From Gammaproteobacteria bacterium (GTDB lineage: Bacteria > Pseudomonadota > Gammaproteobacteria > GCA-001735895): 9,176 nt of DNA. Numbering within the stretch: the stretch's first letter is position 1; the number at the start of each line of letters is the position of its first letter. A program made the position numbers and the translations under genes. Under the pieces are notes generated by a model that was not told where the DNA came from, ran no database searches, and saw only the letters and a program-made list of their open reading frames with translations. Location: contig JARFPR010000198.1 in assembly GCA_029288195.1 (NCBI GenBank), positions 1-9,176 of the forward strand, read 5' to 3'. Positions 1 to 6,412 of the stretch are shown piece by piece.

Positions 1-7
1 CACAGAG

Positions 8-40
8 TCGTCGGCAGCGTCAGATGTGTATAAGAGACAG
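8..40 (+). other. Nextera Read 1 transposase adapter (non-genomic)
   Basis: These 33 bases match the Illumina Nextera Read 1 adapter: TCGTCGGCAGCGTC at 8-21, followed by the 19-bp Tn5 mosaic end at 22-40 (AGATGTGTATAAGAGACAG). Bases 1-7 before it (cacagag) are probably the tail of a sample index or other library sequence. Genomic sequence starts at about base 41. The adapter contains an ATG at 24 in frame with the following gene, so automatic annotation yields a protein beginning MCIRDS, a hallmark of untrimmed adapter. This is a library artefact, not biology. Confidence 0.97.
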
Positions 41-2291
41 CTGCTACGCCTTGTACATCAATGCGCTTTTAGAGGTGACCGATAATCGGGTTGATGGCGA
101 GATCAAAACACCCCCGCGCACCCGGATTCATGATAGCGCCGATCCATACCTGGTTGTCGCCGCTGACAAGGGTACGGCCGCTTTTTCAGATGTTGCCAAT
201 GGTATCTCGGAGCAGCATGGTTTCTGGCTCGATGATGCTTTTGCATCCGGTGGTTCGCAAGGCTATGACCATAAGAAAATGGGAATAACGGCGCGTGGCG
301 CCTGGGAATCGGTAAAACGCCATTTCCGTGGCCTCGGCAGGAATATTCAACGAGAACCATTTAGCGTAGTCGGCATCGGTGATATGTCGGGAGACGTGTT
401 TGGTAACGGTATGCTGTTATCACCCTGCATACAGTTGGTCGCTGCGTTTAACCACATGCATATTTTTATTGACCCCAAACCAGACATTAAGAAAAGTTTC
501 AAGGAACGCGAGCGCATGTTCGGTTTAACTCGTTCTACCTGGAATGACTACAACAGGAAGTTGATCAGCAAGGGCGGCGGTATTTTTTTAAGGTCGGCAA
601 AGCAAATCAATCTTACACCCGAGATCAAGCAACTCATCGAATGCAAGGAAGATCACCTGACGCCAAACCAATTGATTGTCTATATTCTGAAGGCCCAGGT
701 TGATCTGATCTGGAATGGTGGTATCGGGACCTATATCAAGGCGACCGCCGAATCCGACAGCGATGTTTCCGATAAAAGCAATGACGCGATTCGTATCAAT
801 GGCAGGCAGGTGCGCGCTAAAGCTATCGGCGAAGGAGGTAATCTCGGGGTTACCCAGCGTGGTCGCATTGAGTACGCGCAGGCAGGCGGCCTGATTTACA
901 CGGATTCAATCGACAACTCTGCGGGTGTCAATTGCTCGGATAAAGAAGTCAATATCAAGATTTTGTTATCGCAACTGGTCAAGAGCGGGCAATTAAGCAG
1001 CAAGGAACGTAACCAGTTGCTGGTTGAAATGACTGATGAAATTGCACAGAAATGCCTGTTTAATAACTATCGCCAGACCCAGATCATCGACAGCATTGAA
1101 CAGCACGCCGCGCTTAACATGTATCAGCACGCCCGCTTCATGCGCCATCTTGAAACGGAAAAGATATTGAATCGGCGTCTGGAACATCTTCCCAGCGACA
1201 AGCAGATCACCGATCGTATCGCCAAAAACCAGGGGCTGACCCACCCCGAACTATCGATATTGCTATCCTACAGTAAGCTAACCTACAAAAATGCACTGCT
1301 TGAAGCCTCGTCGCTGACTGAAGATTGTTATGACGCGCTCCTGTTGGGATACTTCCCGAGATTGATACGCAAACGTTATGCCGATGAAATCCGCAAGCAT
1401 CCACTGCGCAAGGAAATTATTGCCACGATACTGAGTAACCAGATTGCAAACAATATCGGTATCGGCTTTGGTTCGCGCATACGCGAGGAGACCGGTGCAA
1501 CTATCGAGGATATCGCCAAGGCCTACGTGGTATGTGTTGAGGTTTTTGACCTTTACGATACCTGGAGGAAACTGGAGAAGCTGGATAATGTGGTTCACGA
1601 AAACGACAGGTACGATTGTTTCCAGGCAGTTAGTGGATTACTGGAGCGTTCGATCAGTTGGTTATTGCGTAATCAACCAGCAGATTTCAGTGTCAGCGAG
1701 GTGATCGCGCGTTACAAATCCGATACTAAAATTTTACGCAAAGTCATATCCAGCGTCATGGTGGGTCAATCCCGCAAGAATTATCTCGCCAACAAGCGAC
1801 GCTTTGTCAAATACCGGTTGCCTAAGGCGCTTGCGCACGAACTGGTTGATAAAACGACGCTGGCTTCGACCTTCGATATCATTGAAATCAAGTCAAAACT
1901 TCACACGGATACCGAGTATGTGGCGAGACTGTTTTTTGTATTGTCGGAGCGCTTGCAGTTGCACTGGATCAGAGACGCCATTTCACAAACCATAGTGCGC
2001 ACTCACTGGAATCATCTCGCGATCCTCAATTTGCGTAATGATTTACATGCCAATCAGCATAACCTGTCCGAGCTGGTTTTACAGATCGTGGAAAACAAGC
2101 GTCATACCAACAAGGCGATGTCTATCTGGGAAGAACATAACGACATTGCGCTACAGCGCTATGACAGTATTCTCAACGAGTTCAGCGCAATGCGCAGCTG
2201 CGATTTCCCGACTATCAGCGTTGCAGTTTCGGAGGTACGCCGGCTGGTGCAACTCGGTAAAAGGATACATGCGCGCGCTGAGGCAATTTGA
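41..2291 (+). CDS. gdhB: NAD-specific glutamate dehydrogenase, 180-kDa type, C-terminal half (5' truncated)
   Basis: This is the C-terminal ~749 residues of the large NAD-dependent glutamate dehydrogenase (L-GDH180 family, full length about 1,600 residues), which oxidatively deaminates glutamate to 2-oxoglutarate and ammonium in the cytoplasm. The enzyme usually serves catabolism of glutamate and of amino acids that feed into it. Counting from base 24, family blocks are AADKGTAAFSD (46-56, substrate-binding Lys and acidic residue), FASGGSQGYDHKKMGIT (73-89), the Rossmann dinucleotide loop VVGIGDMSGDVFGNG (115-129), WNGGIGTYIKA (230-240), GEGGNLGVTQ (269-278) and DNSAGVNCSDKEVN (297-310). The helical C-terminal domain runs to the TGA at 2289-2291. 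The N-terminal regulatory half is missing because the contig ends here. The ATG at 24 is adapter sequence and must not be taken as the start. There is no frameshift or internal stop. No T-tailed terminator is obvious downstream. Confidence 0.95.
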
Positions 2292-2406
2292 TCTGGTTGA
2301 TCGATTAGGCTATTTAGCAGTGAGATTAAATAATCAGTAAATCTATTAAATTCAATAATTTAAAATAACATCTTAATGTAATATATCGTACAGGTTCCGA
2401 TGTCGT

Positions 2407-2444
2407 TTGCTAACTATTAATCTATGTACGCTAAGGGTTAGCAA
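2407..2444. repeat. 8-bp inverted repeat in the gdhB-atl intergenic region
   Basis: TTGCTAAC (2407-2414) is perfectly mirrored by GTTAGCAA (2437-2444) across a 22-bp spacer, and a further GCTAA lies inside at 2430-2434. It sits in the AT-rich 259-bp gap between the glutamate dehydrogenase stop and the Atl gene. It could be a weak transcript-end hairpin or a protein-binding site. No T-run follows, so it is not a standard intrinsic terminator. Apart from this and the hairpin at 2474-2492 I see nothing else in the gap. Confidence 0.4.
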
Positions 2445-2473
2445 GTATTATCAAGAGCAGAAACGAAGAATTC

Positions 2474-2492
2474 CCGGGACGGCCTATCCCGG
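2474..2492. repeat. GC-rich hairpin upstream of the Atl gene
   Basis: CCGGGA (2474-2479) pairs with TCCCGG (2487-2492) around a 7-base loop. Immediately overlapping is a short direct repeat, GGCCT (2481-2485 and 2491-2495). The stem lies about 60 bp upstream of the Atl start. It lacks a T-tract in either direction, so it is not a convincing terminator. It may be chance in a locally GC-rich stretch. Confidence 0.3.
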
Positions 2493-2550
2493 CCTGGATG
2501 AAAATTCCGGATTGCTTTTCAGCCATCGTGTCGGATAGTAAACTCGCACC

Positions 2551-2883
2551 ATGAGCCGCTTCAGGGATAAGTTTGATCACCAGGTCTGGCAGGTTGTTGC
2601 CTCGATACCTCCGGGCCGGGTAATGGGTTATGGCGAAGTCGCGAGGGCGGCTGGATTTCCTCGCTATTCGCGGATGGTCGGTGCTGCACTTGGGAGATCT
2701 CCCGATCCCCTGCCCTGGTTTCGCGTGGTGCGCTCGGATCGAACCCTGGCATTTGAAATCGGATCCCGTTCTTACCGGGAGCAGGCGCAGTTGTTAAAGC
2801 AGGAAGGCATACGCTTCGATGGTGCCAAGATAATCGAGCTCGAAACCGAAGATAGCCTCGACCGGATCCTCTGGGGACCATAG
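2551..2883 (+). CDS. Alkyltransferase-like (Atl/YbaZ family) DNA-repair protein
   Basis: This 110-residue protein is the single C-terminal DNA-binding domain of the O6-methylguanine-DNA methyltransferase superfamily. Atl proteins bind O6-alkylguanine, flip the base and hand the lesion to nucleotide excision repair rather than accepting the alkyl group. Visible landmarks are the N-terminal FDHQVWQVVASIPPGRV (8-24), YGEVA with the conserved Tyr27, the recognition helix GFPRYSRMVGAAL (35-47) whose Arg41 is the likely Arg finger, and PWFRV (55-59). In true methyltransferases this last motif is PCHRV, so the acceptor Cys is replaced by Trp56. The usual Atl form is PWHR; Phe57 replaces the His. An in-frame TAA at 2539-2541 rules out an earlier start. 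There is no good Shine-Dalgarno, and a weak TTGCTT/TAGTAA pair at 2513 and 2536 would give a nearly leaderless message. The gene converges on the DM13 gene with 32 bp between stops. Confidence 0.9.
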   Translation: MSRFRDKFDHQVWQVVASIPPGRVMGYGEVARAAGFPRYSRMVGAALGRSPDPLPWFRVVRSDRTLAFEIGSRSYREQAQLLKQEGIRFDGAKIIELETEDSLDRILWGP

Positions 2884-2915
2884 GATTAGTTAATGTCAAT
2901 CTGCCAGGGAACGCG

Positions 2916-3386
2916 CTACTGGTAGCTTGCGGCCGTTATAAATTCACCGAAAGATTCACACCAGACAATAACCGCAGAATATTCGGATGGGTTGATCGAT
3001 TCCGGCATCGGCAGAATAAAATTACTGAAGGTCTTAACCTCCCCGACAACGACCGATTCATTCTTTACATCCAGGAATTCCTGTTCGGTCAGAACTAGTT
3101 GAGGAGTCAGGTACAGTCGGTAATCAGGCCCTGGTGCAAGCGATCCCATGAACCCGATTTGCTTTTTCGAAATCGAAACATTGCCTTCCCCCCAATGCAG
3201 GAAATCGCTACCTGGCAGGTCTTTGCGGAATTGAGCACTGAACATGGCCTGCGACATCGAAGTTGATACTTCGGCGTCACTGGGTCCTTCCGGTGCCACC
3301 AGTATTGGTAACAGGTAAATTCCCAGTGCAAAGCCGAGCGCCAGGGCAATGCCATGGGTTATCAGGAATCTTATAAATTTAAACAT
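2916..3386 (-). CDS. DM13-domain protein with N-terminal membrane anchor
   Basis: This 156-residue protein has one hydrophobic N-terminal segment at about 8-30, most likely an uncleaved signal anchor or signal peptide placing the rest outside the cytoplasmic membrane. Residues ~50-155 match the DM13 family, which has been proposed to take part in electron transfer and is often found with DOMON or cytochrome domains. Supporting motifs are LHWGEGNVSISK (63-74), SLAPGPDYRLYLTP (82-95), a VVVGEVKTF strand region (112-120) and the hallmark YSAVIVWCESFGEFITAASY (136-155) containing the near-invariant Cys143, the presumed redox or ligand residue. There are no CxxCH haem motifs. It is transcribed away from glutathione reductase, sharing a 101-bp intergenic region. 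The ATG at 3386 has no strong Shine-Dalgarno, but it precedes the membrane segment directly and is the sensible start. Biochemical function is not established for this family. Confidence 0.82.
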   Translation of the reverse strand: MFKFIRFLITHGIALALGFALGIYLLPILVAPEGPSDAEVSTSMSQAMFSAQFRKDLPGSDFLHWGEGNVSISKKQIGFMGSLAPGPDYRLYLTPQLVLTEQEFLDVKNESVVVGEVKTFSNFILPMPESINPSEYSAVIVWCESFGEFITAASYQ

Positions 3387-3414
3387 TTGACGCGGCCATT
3401 TCAGATTTCGACGA

Positions 3415-3420
3415 ATTATG
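3415..3420 (-). promoter_or_regulatory. Candidate -10 element for the DM13 gene
   Basis: Read on the minus strand this is CATAAT, five of six matches to the sigma-70 -10 box, about 29 bp before the DM13 ATG. The -35 at 17-bp spacing (TAGATT) is poor. It is the best candidate in the short divergent region, judged by eye only. Confidence 0.25.
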
Positions 3421-3452
3421 TCTGCACAAGGATAAAAAATCTATCAGAAAAC

Positions 3453-3461
3453 TGCTACAGT
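3453..3461 (+). promoter_or_regulatory. Candidate extended -10 promoter for glutathione reductase
   Basis: TGCTACAGT resembles an extended -10 (TGnTATAAT) with four of six core matches. It would give a transcript starting around 3468, about 20 bases before the ATG and just ahead of the Shine-Dalgarno. The -35 region (TAAAAA at 3433-3438) is weak, as is common for extended -10 promoters. I see no clear OxyR-like pattern. Confidence 0.25.
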
Positions 3462-3477
3462 GCGCGCCGGTAACCAC

Positions 3478-3481
3478 GGAG
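3478..3481 (+). promoter_or_regulatory. Shine-Dalgarno of glutathione reductase
   Basis: GGAG lies six bases before the ATG at 3488, good spacing and sequence. It fixes this ATG as the start, which also places the FAD-binding motif at the expected distance from the N terminus. Confidence 0.75.
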
Positions 3482-3487
3482 AAAACC

Positions 3488-4843
3488 ATGGCACATGAAT
3501 ACGACAATGACCTGATCACGCTTGGCGCCGGAAGTGGCGGCCTGTCTATTGCGGAACGCGCGGCCAGCTATGGTCAACGTTGTGCGATCGTGGAACGCGG
3601 CGATATCGGCGGCACCTGTGTCAATGTCGGCTGTGTGCCAAAGAAAATCATGTGGTTCGCAGCGAACCTGGCTCATATGATCGATGATGCCGCTGGTTAC
3701 GGTTACGACCTGACCAGTAACGGATTTGACTGGTCCAGGCTGGTTGAAAAGCGGGAACGATACATCAGCGGAATCAATGACTGGTATCACGGGTACCTGA
3801 AAGAACTTGGCATCGACGAAATTGAAGGCGAAGCCAGTTTCGTCGACGCCAACACGGTAGTTGTCAACGGTAAACATTATTCTGCCAAACACATTGCCAT
3901 TGCGACCGGAACACATCCGCGAGTAGCGGACATACCCGGTGCGGAAAATGCCATCACTTCCGATGGATTCTTCGCGCTCGATCGACAACCGGCTCGCGTT
4001 GCCATTGTGGGCTCGGGTTATATCGCGGTAGAACTGGCCGGCGTACTGAACTCGCTGGGAAGCCATGTCACCCTGTTTTTACGCAAGCATCATGTACTGG
4101 GTGAGTTCGACAGCCTGATACGAACAACACTGCTGGAAGAGCTTGCCAAATCCGGCATCGAGCTGCGAACCAACTGTCAAATTACCCACATCAGGCGGGC
4201 AGCTTCCGGCCTGCTGGAAGTTGATGACAATCATGGTGTTGGGCTTGAAGAGGTGGACCAGGTGATCTATGCCATTGGACGGGCCACTGACCTTGATACG
4301 CTGAAACTGGAAAATGCCGGCGTCGACATAAATCAGAAAAATTTCATCGAAACCGATGTCTATCAGTGTACCAATCAGCCTCATATTTTTGCCCTCGGAG
4401 ATGTAACCGGGCGAGCTGCTCTAACCCCGGTTGCGATTGCCGCCGGCAGACGGCTGGCGGATCGCCTCTACAATAACCAGGCCGAGCGTCACCTCGACTA
4501 CGAGTTGATTCCAACCGTCGTATTTAGTCACCCACCGATCGGAACCGTAGGCGCTACCGAGGAAGCGGCGCGAGAACAATACGGCGATCGGATCAAGGTC
4601 TACCAGACTCGGTTTACCGCGATGTACAACTCGATCAGTGGACACGACGTGCCCACCGCGATGAAACTGGTATGCCTCGATGAGCAAGAAAAGGTTATTG
4701 GTTGCCACATGATAGGTCCCGCAGTCGACGAGATGCTGCAGGGTTTTGCGGTAGCAATACGGATGGGAGCCTGCAAACAGGACTTCGATGACACCGTGGC
4801 GATTCATCCAACCAGCTCGGAGGAGCTGGTGACAATGCGTTAA
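3488..4843 (+). CDS. gor: Glutathione-disulfide reductase
   Basis: This 451-residue flavoprotein (E. coli Gor is 450) reduces glutathione disulfide with NADPH in the cytoplasm and keeps the thiol pool reduced. FAD-binding motif LGAGSGGLS spans 12-20, with Glu36 at the ribose-binding position. The redox-active disulfide is Cys44/Cys49 in GGTCVNVGCVPKK (41-53), the glutathione-reductase version of the signature. The NADPH Rossmann motif VGSGYIAVELAG is at 174-185, including gating Tyr178. GDVTG (304-308) is the second FAD contact. The dimerisation domain ends in TVAIHPTSSEELVTMR, with catalytic His440 and Glu445. In E. coli two arginines (198 and 204) hold the 2'-phosphate of NADPH. Arg199 is present here, with Lys200-His201, but the second position is Gly205. 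NADPH is still likely, but cofactor preference could be relaxed. The gene is convergent with the HisA-methyltransferase gene, 22 bp away. Confidence 0.96.
   Translation: MAHEYDNDLITLGAGSGGLSIAERAASYGQRCAIVERGDIGGTCVNVGCVPKKIMWFAANLAHMIDDAAGYGYDLTSNGFDWSRLVEKRERYISGINDWYHGYLKELGIDEIEGEASFVDANTVVVNGKHYSAKHIAIATGTHPRVADIPGAENAITSDGFFALDRQPARVAIVGSGYIAVELAGVLNSLGSHVTLFLRKHHVLGEFDSLIRTTLLEELAKSGIELRTNCQITHIRRAASGLLEVDDNHGVGLEEVDQVIYAIGRATDLDTLKLENAGVDINQKNFIETDVYQCTNQPHIFALGDVTGRAALTPVAIAAGRRLADRLYNNQAERHLDYELIPTVVFSHPPIGTVGATEEAAREQYGDRIKVYQTRFTAMYNSISGHDVPTAMKLVCLDEQEKVIGCHMIGPAVDEMLQGFAVAIRMGACKQDFDDTVAIHPTSSEELVTMR
4811..4830 (+). repeat. Perfect hairpin at the 3' end of gor
   Basis: ACCAGCTC (4811-4818) and GAGCTGGT (4823-4830) form a perfect 8-bp stem with a GGAG loop inside the last codons of gor. 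The only T-run (TTTTT, 4847-4851) is about 16 bases further on, too far for a textbook intrinsic terminator. It may stabilise the 3' end of the transcript or be a by-product of coding sequence. Confidence 0.35.
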
Positions 4844-4865
4844 CGATTTTTATGCGACTGACCGC

Positions 4866-6380
4866 TCAGGTCTTTCGCGCGATGATCTGGAACTGCCTCG
4901 CAGTAAGCTTGTAGGGATCGCGTTCGGTAAACTCCCTTTCGAGCTTCTTCAGTTTTTTGTATACCGCGGAATCCTCCTTTAATTCATTGGTACCCCAGTA
5001 ATTGTAAAGGCACCGAATCCCGTAGTGTTTTTCCAGCTTTAGTCCCATGCCAGCGAGCCAGTCGATAACTTCGTCAGGGCGATATTCATGCACGTTAATA
5101 TCAAATATCGAGTTGTACTGATCGCTCTGGTCGAGCAGTTCATAGGCTCTATCCAGGTCCTGTTCCAGAAAGGCTGCCTGGTAGGGTAGCGAATATTGAT
5201 TAGTAGTAATCAACGACATGAAACCGCCGGGCTTCAAAACCAGTTGCAGAACCTCGAGTAGCGGTTTCACCTCGTCGACAAATTGAATAACGTTATGACA
5301 GAGAACTATATCAAACTCGTTTGCGGAGAATTTACTGCCAATGTTGAGAATATCCATCGCGTGGATACTCAGTCGGTCGGTAACACCGGCCAACGCTGCA
5401 TTGGCGCGAGCGTCATCGAGCATCTGTTGGGAGATATCGACAAGTTCAATCTGGTGATTCATGCGCGCCAGCGCCAGGCTGTCAAGCCCGTTACCACCAC
5501 CGGCATCAAGAATACGCAGTGGTTGTGAATCCATCGGAATATGCTTCTTTAAATTATGTTCGACCAGTTCATATCCAAATCGATTCCAGGGCATGCTTTG
5601 ATCAGCCTTCCATTTGGATAACCCGGCCTCGAAAGAGTCTTTATGAGTGGAAATATCGAGTGCTTTCTTCAGGTCAACATTACCGGTATAGAGCGCCTTA
5701 CCGATAATTACGCCATCGATGCCATCGTTGTTAAAGCACTCACGCACATCCGTCATTGAGCCGATACCACCGCCAACGATGATTCGCAAACCGCTCATGG
5801 CGGCAAGATCAATAGATGCTTCCAGGTCAACCCCGGTCATCGAACCGTCACGATGAATACTGGTATGAATTGCCGTGGTTACTCCCAGTTGCCGCATTTG
5901 AATGGCAAGCGCTGTTGCCTGCACGCTTCCGCCTGCACGCCAGCCATGAATCTGGACCTCGCCCTGGGCATCGGCATCGATCCCGAGCACAACTGCATCA
6001 CTGCCATAGGTCGCAATCGACTCTGCCATCATTTGCGGATTTTCAACCGCAGAAGTCCCGATAATGACGCGCTTGATGCCCGATTTCATCGCCCAGTGGA
6101 CATCATCAATGCTGCGGATACCGCCACCGAACTGGATATTTACCTCGAGCGCAGTTATCTGTTTAATAAGTTCCCAGTTATGGCTGGCGTCCTCGTCGAA
6201 AGCGGCGTCAAGATTGACAACCTGCAGCCATTCGGCGCCCTGTTGGATCCACTGGCGTGCGCAGGCGACCGGATCGGTATTGAAGACAACCGGATTTTCG
6301 GTATCACCCTGGGTGAAACGCACTACCTCTCCATTGCGCAAATGAATGGCAGGAAAAATGGTAAAGCGGTTTAAATTCAT
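4866..6380 (-). CDS. HisA-like barrel fused to a CmoM-like SAM-dependent methyltransferase
   Basis: A single uninterrupted 504-residue frame holds two complete domains. Residues 1-243 form a HisA/PriA-type (beta-alpha)8 barrel. It keeps phosphate-binding loops FGGGIRS (84-90), GTSAV (109-113), GGGIG (203-207) and IIGKALY (225-231), catalytic Asp135 in GID, and RDG (177-179). The first catalytic Asp of HisA (PAIDL) is His13 here, usual DLDGA is NLDAA (57-61) and usual TDI is TSI (173-175). Residues ~249-504 are a class I methyltransferase: SAM motif I LDAGGGNG (291-298), acidic Asp315 in ELVDIS, LCHNVIQFV (360-368) and LKPGG (382-386). The tail (GIRCLYNY, LEREFTERDPY, QIIARK) recalls CmoM/SmtA, which methylates cmo5U34 in tRNA. 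HisA isomerises ProFAR in histidine synthesis, but the Asp-to-His change makes that doubtful. The gene starts 28 bp after dapB with no good Shine-Dalgarno. Domain identities are firm; the substrate and purpose of the fusion are unknown. Confidence 0.85.
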   Translation of the reverse strand: MNLNRFTIFPAIHLRNGEVVRFTQGDTENPVVFNTDPVACARQWIQQGAEWLQVVNLDAAFDEDASHNWELIKQITALEVNIQFGGGIRSIDDVHWAMKSGIKRVIIGTSAVENPQMMAESIATYGSDAVVLGIDADAQGEVQIHGWRAGGSVQATALAIQMRQLGVTTAIHTSIHRDGSMTGVDLEASIDLAAMSGLRIIVGGGIGSMTDVRECFNNDGIDGVIIGKALYTGNVDLKKALDISTHKDSFEAGLSKWKADQSMPWNRFGYELVEHNLKKHIPMDSQPLRILDAGGGNGLDSLALARMNHQIELVDISQQMLDDARANAALAGVTDRLSIHAMDILNIGSKFSANEFDIVLCHNVIQFVDEVKPLLEVLQLVLKPGGFMSLITTNQYSLPYQAAFLEQDLDRAYELLDQSDQYNSIFDINVHEYRPDEVIDWLAGMGLKLEKHYGIRCLYNYWGTNELKEDSAVYKKLKKLEREFTERDPYKLTARQFQIIARKT

Positions 6381-6388
6381 TTACTTAC

Positions 6389-6412
6389 ATTCACTATCTA
6401 ATGTGAATTCAC
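6389..6412. promoter_or_regulatory. Palindromic element at the dapB / HisA-methyltransferase junction
   Basis: The plus strand shows ATTCAC (6389-6394), an 8-base spacer, then GTGAAT (6403-6408) running into a second ATTCAC (6407-6412). The last part, GTGAATTCAC (6403-6412), is itself a perfect 10-bp palindrome. The element fills most of the 28-bp gap and covers the dapB stop codon (6409-6411). The arrangement of three related half-sites resembles an operator that could control the fusion gene separately from dapB. It could also be a small RNA hairpin. No binding protein is identified. Confidence 0.4.

Noticed and set aside
24..41. ATG at 24 as the start of the glutamate dehydrogenase
   Set aside because: These codons come from the Nextera mosaic end, and the family is about twice as long as this frame. 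The gene is truncated by the contig edge.
2324..2335. Near-palindrome GATTAAATAATC after gdhB
   Set aside because: It is short, AT-rich, in AT-rich sequence and without flanking support. It is likely chance.
3455..4066. 203-codon open frame on the minus strand
   Set aside because: It lies wholly opposite the gor coding sequence and its translation shows no recognisable family. It is a shadow of a conserved gene.
4860..4875. Possible terminator in the gor / fusion-gene convergent gap (GACC-GCTCA-GGTC then TTT)
   Set aside because: The stem is only 4 bp and the T-run only 3 bases, too weak to call.
5853..6374. 173-codon open frame on the plus strand
   Set aside because: It is antisense to the HisA-like domain, which has clear motifs in the true frame. 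The antisense protein has none.
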